Source: an uncultured Rickettsiales bacterium (GTDB taxonomy: Bacteria; Pseudomonadota; Alphaproteobacteria; RF32; CAG-239). Taken from it: DNA of 64,000 bases. The position numbers were made by a program, and so were the translations under genes. A model generated the notes under the pieces. It ran no database searches and was not told the DNA's origin. It worked only from the letters and a program-made list of their open reading frames with translations. The stretch spans positions 1 to 64,000 of the forward strand of contig URXV01000007.1 of the NCBI GenBank assembly GCA_900551865.1, written 5' to 3'. Positions 7,678 through 15,109 of the stretch are shown one piece after another (within the stretch, counting starts at the first letter, position 1; each line of letters begins with the position of its first letter).

Positions 7678-9113
7678 TGTACTGCCTTTGTCAAAAGCGA
7701 GCCGGACGCGGAAAGGCGGATTGAGCCGCCGTCCAGCGTGTAAATCTCGCAAAGTTTGTTGTCATACATAAATTTTTTGAGTTTGGTTTTGTTGAGCGTG
7801 TCGGTGTCTTTGTTGTCCCGGATGACCTGATTGAGCCAGATGTATTCGTTGACGAACTCGTGCAGGGTCTTGCCCTCGAACTCGTCCTGCGAAGTGGCGA
7901 GCTTGCGGGCGTCGGGATTTGATTTGTAAACAGCCTGATAGATTTTGAAGTCCTGTTCGGCGAGCCGGGCGCAGCGGTCGTTGATGTCCGGGATGCGGTT
8001 TTCGGCGACGGCGGTTTCAAAATGTTTCAGCGCGGCGATAATGACGGCTTGGATTTCCGGGATTTTGCTATATACGAAATTGTCCACGCGGATTTCAAAC
8101 AGGCGGTCAATTTCCTCAAAGCGCTCCTGTTCTATCAGCGACACGATGCGGCCGCGGTTAAACGGCGTGTCCGGTTCCAGCACCATTGACGAGATAATCC
8201 CGGCGTCGGCGTTGCACAGCAGCATCTGATACTGGTTTTGAAAGATATACTGCCACGGCAGCCCGTTGTAGAAGATGTTTTCCCGCGCGGCCTTGAACGG
8301 ATTGACGGTTTTTTTCTCCCACACGAGGCGTCCGGCCGTGTGCGTCTTCAGATTGATGTCCACAAAACTGCCGTGTCTGCTTTCGGCATAGCCGTCCGGC
8401 GAACAGACCGCGTAGGGCGAAATGTCGGGGCGACGGATAAAGTCTTCGGTGCCTTGAAAGTCAAAGTCAGGGTGGTCTTGCATTTTCCAGTCAAGGTATT
8501 TTTCCATCGCGTGTCCGTAAATTGAAAACTCGTCGGGCAGGGGCGGGAGGCGGTAGCCGCGCTTGATTTTGTGATACACCTGATAGCCGGTGGAATACAA
8601 GTCCTCGCCCAAGAAGTTGAGCGCCGGTTTTTCGCCCATCAGTTCCATCAGTTCCTTTTGCGGCACGAAAGACTTGGCGACGGCGGCGATTTCGCTCGCA
8701 CCGATGCCGCTGTTCTTTTCTTCCAGCCATTCGGGAGTGTTTTGCCTGAACTCGGTTTTGCCGATGTTGGCTAAAAGCTCGCGTTCCTTTTGCCGGAAAA
8801 AGTCGTCTTTGGTGATGTTCAGCTCCAGCAGATACTGCTTGAAATCAACGTTTTTCATCCGCAGAAGATAGGCGCGCCGCCCCTCGTCAATAAAATCCAT
8901 GCCGCGGCCGTACAGCCCTTCGTCGTGGATTTGGCGATGGCACTCTTCGCACAGCGGCAGCAGGTTGTTGACGTCATACCGTAACAGGTCAACGTTTCTC
9001 CGCACGATATGGTGGCAATGTTGGGCTTGGTGGTTGCAAGCCGGATTGGCGCATTTGCGGCCGATGCGGAGTTTCGGGTATAGCCGGTCGAGCTTTTCTT
9101 CCAACGAGGTCAT
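7674..9113 (-). CDS. HNH domain fused to YqaJ-type recombination exonuclease
   Basis: Residues 1-64 form an HNH module: C21, C26, C55 and C58 as zinc ligands, H34-H35 and N50 in the active-site positions, and H63. From about residue 122 a YqaJ/lambda-exonuclease domain follows: EWLEEKNSGIGASEIAAV, G200-x-x-x-E204, SPDG with D240, and DINLK with K256. In the usual E-x-K motif the Glu is not obvious; N-L-K is seen instead, so catalytic fitness of this domain needs a check. The nuclease pairs with RecT, encoded immediately downstream. Stand-alone YqaJ proteins are about 200-350 residues, so the HNH fusion explains the 479-residue length. Confidence 0.85.
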   Translation of the reverse strand: MTSLEEKLDRLYPKLRIGRKCANPACNHQAQHCHHIVRRNVDLLRYDVNNLLPLCEECHRQIHDEGLYGRGMDFIDEGRRAYLLRMKNVDFKQYLLELNITKDDFFRQKERELLANIGKTEFRQNTPEWLEEKNSGIGASEIAAVAKSFVPQKELMELMGEKPALNFLGEDLYSTGYQVYHKIKRGYRLPPLPDEFSIYGHAMEKYLDWKMQDHPDFDFQGTEDFIRRPDISPYAVCSPDGYAESRHGSFVDINLKTHTAGRLVWEKKTVNPFKAARENIFYNGLPWQYIFQNQYQMLLCNADAGIISSMVLEPDTPFNRGRIVSLIEQERFEEIDRLFEIRVDNFVYSKIPEIQAVIIAALKHFETAVAENRIPDINDRCARLAEQDFKIYQAVYKSNPDARKLATSQDEFEGKTLHEFVNEYIWLNQVIRDNKDTDTLNKTKLKKFMYDNKLCEIYTLDGGSIRLSASGSLLTKAVQ

Positions 9114-9117
9114 AGCG

Positions 9118-9408
9118 TTATTTCCATAAAGTTAAAATCAGGCCGATGAGGTTGGCGATAAGTAACGCCGCAAAAATATTGCTGGCAAATTTTATCTGTT
9201 TTAAATCCAGCAGGCGCAGCTTGGCATTGTATCTGTCGTTTGCACGCAGGTTTCCTCTGATAATTACGCCAAGAGTTTGTATGCTGCTGCTATGTGCGAG
9301 TTCTGCCTTAACCAAACCGGAGAGGAGATTATTTTGCTTTTCAACCTGTTGGCATAGATTAAAAAGTACATCTTCAAGTTTGGGGCTATTTGTCTTCTTT
9401 GTCGGCAT
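9118..9408 (-). CDS. Small phage membrane protein with coiled coil
   Basis: The 96-residue protein has a polar N-terminal half that could form a short coiled coil and one C-terminal transmembrane segment (IFAALLIANLIGLILTLW). AAAGGA precedes the ATG. It overlaps the upstream gene by 23 bases. Function unknown. Confidence 0.65.
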   Translation of the reverse strand: MPTKKTNSPKLEDVLFNLCQQVEKQNNLLSGLVKAELAHSSSIQTLGVIIRGNLRANDRYNAKLRLLDLKQIKFASNIFAALLIANLIGLILTLWK

Positions 9409-9673
9409 TTTCTGTGTCCTTTGTTATAATATCTTTACTAATGAATATTTGAAATAATCTGTACACTTCGGGATGGTGATTAAAAAAACTTCTAATCAGT
9501 TGAGCCTGATATTCTACAGCCCCTCTTGTGGAAACGAATTTGTTGTACTCAATGTCTTCTGTATCAACATCAGCTAGTATGACACAGTAGTCGGAAAGCT
9601 CTTTTATTTCATCTATCTTTTCACTTAATAAGTTTATTCGTTCTTGGGATGATAGTTTTTCTTCTTCAGTCAT
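9386..9673 (-). CDS. Hypothetical early phage protein
   Basis: This 95-residue acidic helical protein has a central motif (STRGAVEYQAQLIRSFF) that resembles ARGELTSQAYILAELL in the next gene upstream. The two may be diverged duplicates. No function is recognised. Confidence 0.6.
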   Translation of the reverse strand: MTEEEKLSSQERINLLSEKIDEIKELSDYCVILADVDTEDIEYNKFVSTRGAVEYQAQLIRSFFNHHPEVYRLFQIFISKDIITKDTENADKEDK

Positions 9674-9676
9674 TAT

Positions 9677-9928
9677 TTATCTCGCCAAAAGTAAAGCTAA
9701 TAAGCATAATTTTTTATCTTTTTTAAGTAATTCAGCCAGAATATATGCTTGGCTTGTCAACTCTCCGCGAGCTATTATAGCGGAATTAAGGCCGCCGCCT
9801 TCATCTTTTCCGCCGAGGAATATCAAATCAGGAAAGATTTTTTCCAGCTCGGCGATGTGTTTTTGGGTTTCCTTTTCTATAATCTCTTTTTCTTTTTCAG
9901 AAGTTTTCGATGTCTTTTTATTAAACAT
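9677..9928 (-). CDS. Hypothetical protein, first gene of the early left operon
   Basis: The 83-residue protein has a charged N-terminal helix and a C-terminal helix with ARGELTSQAYILAELL, similar in layout to its downstream neighbour. AAAGGAAAAG precedes the ATG. It is the first gene after a leader of about 150 nt from the left operator-promoter. Confidence 0.6.
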   Translation of the reverse strand: MFNKKTSKTSEKEKEIIEKETQKHIAELEKIFPDLIFLGGKDEGGGLNSAIIARGELTSQAYILAELLKKDKKLCLLALLLAR

Positions 9929-9950
9929 TACTTTTCCTTTCAGAGTAGGT

Positions 9951-10047
9951 GGGAGGGCGATAGGTCTGATGCCCTCCCGGTTAAGGCGGGAAAGGGGTGG
10001 CGCGTGTTAAACCAAACCTTTCTCTGACACTCAAAGGCGGCTGTCAG
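9951..10047 (-). promoter_or_regulatory. Early left leader with two hairpins
   Basis: The untranslated leader between the left promoter and the first gene holds two inverted repeats. One is GGGAGGGC / GCCCTCCC (9951-9978), an 8-bp perfect stem. The other is CTGACA / TGTCAG (10024-10047). Neither is followed by a U run, so they are not plain terminators. They could be antitermination (nut- or put-like) or mRNA-stabilising elements. Confidence 0.45.
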
Positions 10048-10085
10048 ATGTTTTGCTTGCGCTGTCTTTGTGTGTTCTGAGGATG

Positions 10086-10118
10086 GTTTTACACTTATTA
10101 TGTGTTAATGTCAACACA
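10086..10118 (-). promoter_or_regulatory. Left early promoter with repressor operator
   Basis: On the minus strand TTGACA (10114-10109), a 17-bp spacer and TAAAAC (10091-10086) form a promoter for the leftward operon. The -35 box is embedded in an 18-bp dyad, TGTGTTAATGTCAACACA (10101-10118). Sixteen bases of it recur exactly, inverted, at the right operator (11488-11503). This is the arrangement expected for a phage repressor controlling both early operons. Confidence 0.75.
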
Positions 10119-10159
10119 AAAAATGTGTTAAAAGGAATATTTTGTGTATAAATAAAAAT

Positions 10160-10187
10160 AGCCCCTTAATTCAGGGGCTTGTTTTTT
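10160..10187. terminator. Intrinsic terminator
   Basis: AGCCCC and GGGGCT flank an 8-nt loop, with TGTTTTTT on the plus side and ATTTTTATTTAT on the minus side. It ends the leftward lysogenic transcript (repressor and exported proteins) before it reaches the early left promoter. Confidence 0.8.
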
Positions 10188-10275
10188 CTGCCGTTAGATT
10201 TCGGACAAATTTTACAATTTCTTCCAGTTTATCGGCAATAAAATTGAGGGTTTTTTTATAAATTTCTTCTTCCAT
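10171..10275 (-). CDS. 34-residue helical peptide
   Basis: The ATG at 10275 has AAGGA eight bases upstream. The product is acidic then mixed, with a pattern (NFIADKLEEIVKFVRNL) that suggests one amphipathic helix. The stop codon lies inside the terminator stem. The good ribosome-binding site supports translation; function is unknown. Confidence 0.45.
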   Translation of the reverse strand: MEEEIYKKTLNFIADKLEEIVKFVRNLTAEKTSP

Positions 10276-10317
10276 ATCTTGTTCCTTTCTAGGGAAACCT
10301 TATGCGCTAAGGTGGCG

Positions 10318-10409
10318 GAGCTAGAAAACACGCAAGATTCGTGCCTGCTTATTTAAATATATCACAGACTCCGCCTTAGGCGGCGTATCTTGTTGAGTTT
10401 TCTAAGCTC
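10318..10409. repeat. Long imperfect inverted repeat
   Basis: The arms at 10318-10338 and 10387-10409 match over about 20 bases, including AGAAAAC and CAAGAT. A smaller hairpin, CCGCC / GGCGG, lies inside. It falls in a non-coding stretch (10276-10450) of the lysogenic transcript. It could be a structured RNA or the remnant of a small transposable repeat. Confidence 0.5.
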
Positions 10410-10450
10410 GCTAAATATGCTATTTTATAATTTTTTATCAGTCAAGTTAA

Positions 10451-10717
10451 TTAGCAACTTATATCCCCATATTCATTGGCACGGCAATCTTCTATAATAT
10501 TTTCTACTTCGCTTCTAAAATTATATATGTCATAATGACTAAAGCTATGACTAGATAATGCTCTATCAATAGCATTTTCGACATCGCTTGAAAAATCATA
10601 GTAGCTACAATTACATCCCCCATAATATGCTTGTGCAGGGGAAATTAACTTATTAGCGATTAAACAAGAAACAGCTCCCAGTATAAAAAAAGAAAAATAT
10701 AAAATTTTATTTTTCAT
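10451..10717 (-). CDS. Exported hypothetical protein
   Basis: The ATG at 10717 follows AAGGAG by nine bases. The 88-residue product has a signal peptide (basic MKNK, hydrophobic core, probable cleavage after SPAQA). The mature part contains CNCSYYDF and several acidic helices. It is the second exported protein downstream of the repressor, so it is likely made in lysogens. Confidence 0.6.
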   Translation of the reverse strand: MKNKILYFSFFILGAVSCLIANKLISPAQAYYGGCNCSYYDFSSDVENAIDRALSSHSFSHYDIYNFRSEVENIIEDCRANEYGDISC

Positions 10718-10730
10718 GCGGTTTATCTCC

Positions 10731-10916
10731 TTAACAACCACAGCTAGGACTTAAAGTTCCATCACAACATCTTGCTTTCCCGCCGGAACATCCACAAACG
10801 CCTCCGTGCCAAGAACAACATCCACGTTGTTGCATTTTATCATACTGGGGAATTAAGCACATATTTTGTTCTGCAAAAAAACAGGTAAACAATAAAATTA
10901 AAAATATTTTTTTCAT
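10731..10916 (-). CDS. Exported cysteine-rich small protein
   Basis: A signal peptide (MKKIFLILLFTCFFAEQ) is followed by a mature peptide of about 44 residues with nine cysteines, including GCCSWHGGVCGC and RCCDGTLSPSCGC. The C-C-S-x-H-G-G-V-C-G-C ... C-C-D-G-T-L-S-P-S-C pattern is shared by small exported proteins of many proteobacteria whose role is unknown; it resembles DUF3761-type motifs. The density of cysteines suggests a disulfide-stabilised periplasmic or secreted protein. Placement behind the repressor suggests lysogenic conversion. Confidence 0.65.
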   Translation of the reverse strand: MKKIFLILLFTCFFAEQNMCLIPQYDKMQQRGCCSWHGGVCGCSGGKARCCDGTLSPSCGC

Positions 10917-10967
10917 CGTAGTTCTCCTAAAATTGTTCTAGTATATAACTCAATATATGTATTGGGG

Positions 10968-11420
10968 TTAGCAGGCTTTTTTTGTGTAAAGGTTTACAAC
11001 TAAAGCTTGCATTTGCCCTTTTCTATCCGTTGTATCAACTTTTGTGGCGCTTAAACAGATTTCAGCCATCTTCTGTCCGATGTTTTTAATTTCTTTGGGA
11101 TTTTTAGACATACAATCATAAAAAACGTCAAAGGCTGTGGATATTATTTCTATAAATTTATTTTCGGATAAGGATATATCTTCTGGAGATTTTGCATTGT
11201 AATTACATTCAGACAGTGCTAAAATAATTTTTTTTAGGTTATTAGGAATCAGGTCTGATACTGGTATATTTAAGGCAGCAGAAAGGGAGAGTATTTTATC
11301 AGGAGTTATTTCTCCGCCATTTTCTAAACGCTGAATGTGTTGTTGTGAACAGCCTATTTTTTCTCCTAGTGCTGCTTGTGATAGGCCTAAAGCTTCTCTA
11401 CGCTCTTTGATTTTATTCAT
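10968..11420 (-). CDS. XRE-family phage repressor (CI-like)
   Basis: Residues 1-60 form a helix-turn-helix of the XRE/Cro-CI type (LGLSQAALGEKIGCSQQHIQRLENG). The remaining 90 residues are helical and contain no LexA-type Ser-Lys protease motif, so induction would not be by self-cleavage. AGGAGA precedes the ATG. The gene is divergent from the Cro-like gene. Its own promoter (TTTACA, 17 bp, CATAAT on the minus strand) overlaps the operator at 11466-11480, which predicts autoregulation. Confidence 0.85.
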   Translation of the reverse strand: MNKIKERREALGLSQAALGEKIGCSQQHIQRLENGGEITPDKILSLSAALNIPVSDLIPNNLKKIILALSECNYNAKSPEDISLSENKFIEIISTAFDVFYDCMSKNPKEIKNIGQKMAEICLSATKVDTTDRKGQMQALVVNLYTKKAC

Positions 11421-11465
11421 TTTTTTCTCCTAATACTTCCTCTCTTAATTATGCACAAAAAAAGT

Positions 11466-11519
11466 GTGTTTGTAAAACACAAAATAGGTGTTGACATTAA
11501 CACTTTAGATGTGTAGCCT
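11466..11519. promoter_or_regulatory. Right operator region with divergent promoters
   Basis: Two dyads lie side by side. One is GTGTTTGTAAAACAC (11466-11480). The other is GTGTTGACATTAACAC (11488-11503), an exact inverted copy of the left operator. The rightward promoter has TTGACA at 11491-11496 inside the second dyad and a weak TAGCCT at 11514-11519. The leftward repressor promoter overlaps the first dyad. Confidence 0.75.
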
Positions 11520-11538
11520 TGTGGCTAGGAGGTTTATA

Positions 11539-11742
11539 ATGAAACTAAAAAATTTTTTAGATAAAGAAAGTATCTCAATTCAGCAAATGGCGAATGATTT
11601 AGAGTTACCGTATGAGTATATCCGACGATATGTTAATGAAAATAAAATCCCCCGGCCTGAAACTATGGCAAAGATTGTCGCTTATACAAAAGGCGAGGTA
11701 ACGGCGAACGACTTTTACGGGATTAAGGAGAAAAGCGAATGA
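11539..11742 (+). CDS. Cro-like helix-turn-helix protein
   Basis: The ATG at 11539 has AGGAGG six bases upstream. The 67-residue protein has a helix-turn-helix (SISIQQMANDLELPYEYIRR) followed by a short wing. It is the first gene of the rightward early operon, divergent from the repressor across shared operators, the usual place of a Cro-type lytic regulator. Confidence 0.75.
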   Translation: MKLKNFLDKESISIQQMANDLELPYEYIRRYVNENKIPRPETMAKIVAYTKGEVTANDFYGIKEKSE

Positions 11743-11912
11743 GTTTTACTGAAACCCTCTTAATGCTGCTTATCGGTTTTAAATTAACCGGTTGTATCAC
11801 TTGGTCTTGGTGGTGGGTGCTTTGCCCTTTGTGGGGGGAAATAGTTTGGGGTTTGTTGAAGTATCTGGCTTTGGCATCACGCGTTTTGAAGGATAAGGAG
11901 AAGAACGAGTGA
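11739..11912 (+). CDS. Small phage transmembrane protein (WSWWWVL type)
   Basis: The start overlaps the Cro-like stop as ATGA. The 57-residue product has two hydrophobic stretches and the motif KLTGCITWSWWWVLCPLW, which is typical of a widespread small phage membrane protein often labelled 'transmembrane Fragile-X-F associated'. Function is unknown. Confidence 0.7.
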   Translation: MSFTETLLMLLIGFKLTGCITWSWWWVLCPLWGEIVWGLLKYLALASRVLKDKEKNE

Positions 11913-12085
11913 TTTTGTTATGTGTTTTATTTCTGGTCTACTTTGTAGGCAGTTTAAAGTATGTATTTACTGGAAGATGTTGGAAGGTTTCTTGTGATAC
12001 AGTGGAACGCTTTAGCTGTGCAATAGCGACAGAGCTGGCAGTGGAAATGATATTTTTCCTTGGTTGGGTTATAGCAATATTATGA
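11909..12085 (+). CDS. Small phage membrane protein
   Basis: A GTG start at 11909 has AAGGAG eight bases upstream and overlaps the previous stop. The 58-residue protein has a hydrophobic N-terminal segment (MILLCVLFLVYFVGSL) and a C-terminal one (MIFFLGWVIAIL) around a cysteine-containing polar loop. No family is recognised. The following 12086-12213 stretch holds only a 25-codon frame of doubtful value. Confidence 0.55.
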   Translation: MILLCVLFLVYFVGSLKYVFTGRCWKVSCDTVERFSCAIATELAVEMIFFLGWVIAIL

Positions 12086-12213
12086 AAGATGCCCGTGTGG
12101 GGTAAGAGGGTGCGAATATGAATAGCAGGCAGAATAAGCACAGTTTTCAGAACTCGGGGACGCCCGCCTCTTTCCTGTTTCTATTAAGGATATAGTGAAA
12201 GGTATTGGCAGAG

Positions 12214-12753
12214 ATGAGCGGGGAGAATCGGAAAATTATCGTTACCGATAGGGCGAACCGGCAGAAGGACAATTTTTACCCGACGCCCGAATGGGTAACG
12301 CGCGTGTTGCTGGGATTTCATAAATTTGACGGCGAGATATGGGAACCGGCGGCAGGCTGCGGCGATATGGCGGAAGTCTTGAAAAAGGCCGGCTATGAGG
12401 TTTATGCGACAGATTTGGTGAATCGCGGCTACTGTCCGGCGGGAATAGATTTTTTACTTGAAACGATGAAAGCGCAAAATATTGTTACCAACCCGCCATT
12501 TAATCTGGCGTATGAGTTTATGGAAAAGGGGCTTGAATTGGCGGAAAGAAGCCTAGCCCTCTTACTGCCGATACGATATTTATGCGGCAAAAAACGGGCA
12601 GAGTTCTTTTTGAAACATCCGCCGGCAAAAATTATCGTAATTCCGAATAAGATTGACTTTCATGGGATGGGTAATCCGATGATGGAATTTGCCTGGTATG
12701 TCTGGGATAAAGGGGCAGAGGGAACAAAAATTTATTGGGCGGAGTGGAAATGA
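12214..12753 (+). CDS. Adenine-methylase-like phage protein
   Basis: The 179-residue protein has the Rossmann methyltransferase core: a FYPTPEWV entry motif, EPAAGCGDM as the SAM-binding loop, and TNPPF, the N-P-P-F catalytic motif of N6-adenine methylases. It is short and lacks an evident target-recognition domain. Starts at 12205 (TTG) or 12214 (ATG) are possible. It is coupled to the next methylase gene. A role in protecting phage DNA is likely. Confidence 0.75.
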   Translation: MSGENRKIIVTDRANRQKDNFYPTPEWVTRVLLGFHKFDGEIWEPAAGCGDMAEVLKKAGYEVYATDLVNRGYCPAGIDFLLETMKAQNIVTNPPFNLAYEFMEKGLELAERSLALLLPIRYLCGKKRAEFFLKHPPAKIIVIPNKIDFHGMGNPMMEFAWYVWDKGAEGTKIYWAEWK

Positions 12754-13433
12754 GTTTCTTAACCGAGAATATGGATACGATAATAAATGCCGACTGTATG
12801 GACGTGCTAAAACAGCTGCCGGACAAATGTGTTGATTTGGTGCTGACTGACCCGCCGTACGGGATAGGCAATAAGTTTACGTCTGAATACGGGCTGCAAG
12901 TGCAAAAAAGCAAGCGTGGCAGTTTTGACTGGAATGACAAGATACCGGACAAAGAGGTTTTTGACGAGATTATAAGGGTGTCTAAAAATCAGATTATATT
13001 CGGCGGCAATTATTATACCGAATATTTGAAACCGACAAAAGCCTGGCTGGTTTGGGATAAAATCGGGCAATATGATTTGAAAAATCCATTTTCCGACTGT
13101 GAGCTGGCGTGGACAAGTTTTAAAAATCCGGTGAGAAAATACACGTTTGTCAATATGGGGTTTATTTCCGGCAAAGATGAAAAAGGGAAGCGCATCCACC
13201 CGACGCAGAAGCCTTTGCAGCTGTTTCAGGCAATTCTGGAGGATTTTTCCAAACCGGGAGACATTGTCCTTGATTGTTTCAGTGGCAGCGGTACGACGGC
13301 GGTAGCCTGTCATAACCTTGGCCGTCATTTTATCTGCGTTGAGAAAGACCCGGACTACTGGGCGGCATCGGAGAAAAGGCTGGAAGAGGCACGGCGGCAG
13401 ATGACGATTTTTGACGTATTGGGGAGAAATTGA
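12750..13433 (+). CDS. DNA methyltransferase (DPPY type)
   Basis: The 227-residue protein has DPPYGIG as catalytic motif IV near residue 30 and FSGSGTT as SAM-binding motif I near residue 175. That order (catalytic before SAM motif) is the beta class of N6-adenine or N4-cytosine methylases. The ATG at 12750 follows GGAG and overlaps the previous stop as ATGA. No cognate restriction gene is nearby, so it is a solitary phage methylase, probably anti-restriction or regulatory. Confidence 0.88.
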   Translation: MSFLTENMDTIINADCMDVLKQLPDKCVDLVLTDPPYGIGNKFTSEYGLQVQKSKRGSFDWNDKIPDKEVFDEIIRVSKNQIIFGGNYYTEYLKPTKAWLVWDKIGQYDLKNPFSDCELAWTSFKNPVRKYTFVNMGFISGKDEKGKRIHPTQKPLQLFQAILEDFSKPGDIVLDCFSGSGTTAVACHNLGRHFICVEKDPDYWAASEKRLEEARRQMTIFDVLGRN

Positions 13434-13434
13434 G

Positions 13435-14091
13435 ATGAGTAGATATCGGCCGAAACAGTTTTCACCGCGCATATATCCAGAATGGGGCGAGCTTGTATCG
13501 GATTTGTCCCCGGAAAAGGCGCAGGAGATATTTATGGCGATTTGCCAGTATCCCAACCGGAATCCGGACATTGGCGTCTGGCGGTTCATTAAATCGCAGA
13601 TTGATAGGGATTATGCCGAATTTGTGGAAAAGGCGGCCAGAAACAAGGAGGTTATAAAGAGCTACTGGGCGAACAAGGGTGAACGAACGTTATCGGACGT
13701 TAAACAACCGTTAACGAACGAGAACCTGAACGAGAACGTAAACAAGAATATGAATAAAAAGAAAAACAAACAAAAAGAAAAAATTTCTTTTTCTGACGTT
13801 TTTGACTGGGAAAGTTTGTTTGACTATTGGGAAAGCCGGAAAAAGGGCGGACGATACAAGACGGCGGAGAGCCGCAGCCGTATGCTTGCCAGACTGAAGG
13901 AACTGACCGGAAACGATTTTGAGCTGGCGAAAAAAGCGATTTGCCACTGTGTAGATTCCGGTTATCAGGGATTTTGCAACGGTAACGAGCTGTTTTACAA
14001 ACCGGCGAACGACCCGCCGAAACCGCCGGAAACGAGTGCGGAGGACGAGCGAAAGCGGCAGGAAATAATCAACAGGCTTTTTGAGGATTAG
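13435..14091 (+). CDS. Phage replication-type protein with DUF6291-like N-terminus
   Basis: The N-terminal third (LSPEKAQEIFMAICQYPNR ... VWRFIKSQIDRDY) resembles DUF6291. A low-complexity Asn/Lys linker follows. The C-terminal block (YKTAESRSRMLARLKELTG ... GYQGFCNG) matches a domain often found in phage replication-initiation or helicase-loading proteins. It sits just before a helicase-loader-like gene. Its start is the ATG at 13435, directly after the methylase stop. Confidence 0.65.
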   Translation: MSRYRPKQFSPRIYPEWGELVSDLSPEKAQEIFMAICQYPNRNPDIGVWRFIKSQIDRDYAEFVEKAARNKEVIKSYWANKGERTLSDVKQPLTNENLNENVNKNMNKKKNKQKEKISFSDVFDWESLFDYWESRKKGGRYKTAESRSRMLARLKELTGNDFELAKKAICHCVDSGYQGFCNGNELFYKPANDPPKPPETSAEDERKRQEIINRLFED

Positions 14092-14093
14092 CG

Positions 14094-14654
14094 ATGAAAA
14101 ACTACGAATTTAACAACTGGGTTGAAGCTGTCAAGGCGGCGTTTCCGAAATTTAACCCGACGAGCGAGATGCAGCTGGCGGGATGGAAGGAGGCGTTGGG
14201 CGATGCGACGCTGGACGAGGCCAAGGCGGCGGTTGTCAGGTACATTGCCGAAAATTCAAGCCGGTATGAGCCGCAGCCGAAAGAAATCAGGGAAATCCTG
14301 AAAGCCATCAAAAGCCAACGCACGCTTGCGTATCAGTCGCCGGGCGAACTGGTTGAAGATTTGCCGGAGCGGCGCTTTCGCGAGGACATTGCGCTGGGAC
14401 GGTGCCGCCACAACCTGTACTGTTACCGGGATGCGGACGAGCTTGTCCGGCGCGGAGAGGTCAACGACTTTGACGAGGGGTTAAGGCTTGCCTGCCGCAG
14501 ACGTTTGGCGCGCCGGGGCGAACAGCCGCGCGATTTTGAATTTCCGAGCGATGAGGATTTGGCCGCCGCAGGGCTGAAAGGCGTTAAGGCAAAATCCGGC
14601 GATTGCCAGCGAATACTGGAAAGCTTTGTCCGCCAGTGGAGTATGCCGCGATGA
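14094..14654 (+). CDS. Candidate helicase loader-like replication protein
   Basis: The N-terminal 75 residues have the pattern of the G39P-type loader/inhibitor fold: FNPTSEMQLAGWKEALGD, then a helix and RYEPQPKEIREIL. The rest is basic and arginine-rich with no motif. It follows a replication-type gene two bases after its stop. Assignment is by layout, and no ATPase motif is present. Confidence 0.5.
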   Translation: MKNYEFNNWVEAVKAAFPKFNPTSEMQLAGWKEALGDATLDEAKAAVVRYIAENSSRYEPQPKEIREILKAIKSQRTLAYQSPGELVEDLPERRFREDIALGRCRHNLYCYRDADELVRRGEVNDFDEGLRLACRRRLARRGEQPRDFEFPSDEDLAAAGLKGVKAKSGDCQRILESFVRQWSMPR

Positions 14655-14866
14655 AGAAAAAGGTTATAGATGTCAAAACTTTGGAAGTTTGGGAATCGTA
14701 CAGCGAGGCAGCCAGATGTCTGCGGGTAACAGTTCCGGCCATTTATCATTCGATTTATTTCGGGTGGAAGGTCAAGGGCAGGCGTTTGGAGGATTTTGAA
14801 TATTGGAGAGGTTTGCATCCGCGCGATAAAGAAAAAATGGCACAACGTAATTTTTATTTTATGTGA
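14651..14866 (+). CDS. Small NUMOD1-like DNA-binding protein
   Basis: The ATG at 14651 overlaps the previous stop. The 71-residue product matches the NUMOD1 pattern (KVIDVKTLEVWESYSEAARCL, then a helix and W-K-V-K-G-R-R-L-E-D-F). This is a DNA-binding module usually found attached to homing endonucleases. Here it stands alone. Confidence 0.55.
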   Translation: MKKKVIDVKTLEVWESYSEAARCLRVTVPAIYHSIYFGWKVKGRRLEDFEYWRGLHPRDKEKMAQRNFYFM

Positions 14867-14875
14867 GAAAACGCT

Positions 14876-15100
14876 ATGGACGAGATAAGGGATAAAATCA
14901 GGGCGTTTATTGAGGATTGCCTGTCCGAATATCCGGGCGAGGCTGACAGGATAGAGGTTACGATAAGCGCACGGTGGGGAAAAGTCGGCGTTTCGTTGAG
15001 CCAAACCGAAAGCCCGCTTTATTTCTCAAAAGAGGTAAAACTGGCGGAAATCAAAGAACGGCCGGACTTAAAAGCCATAGCGCTGGAGGTTTACAAATAG
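14876..15100 (+). CDS. Hypothetical phage protein
   Basis: The 74-residue protein has an N-terminal acidic helix and a short beta-rich part (IEVTISARWGKVGVSLSQ). No family is recognised. Ten bases separate it from the next gene in the same direction. Confidence 0.55.
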   Translation: MDEIRDKIRAFIEDCLSEYPGEADRIEVTISARWGKVGVSLSQTESPLYFSKEVKLAEIKERPDLKAIALEVYK

Positions 15101-15109
15101 GGAGGGACG

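Noticed and set aside
10968..11420. LexA-like self-cleaving repressor
   Set aside because: The C-terminal part lacks the Ser-Lys protease motifs and is too short.
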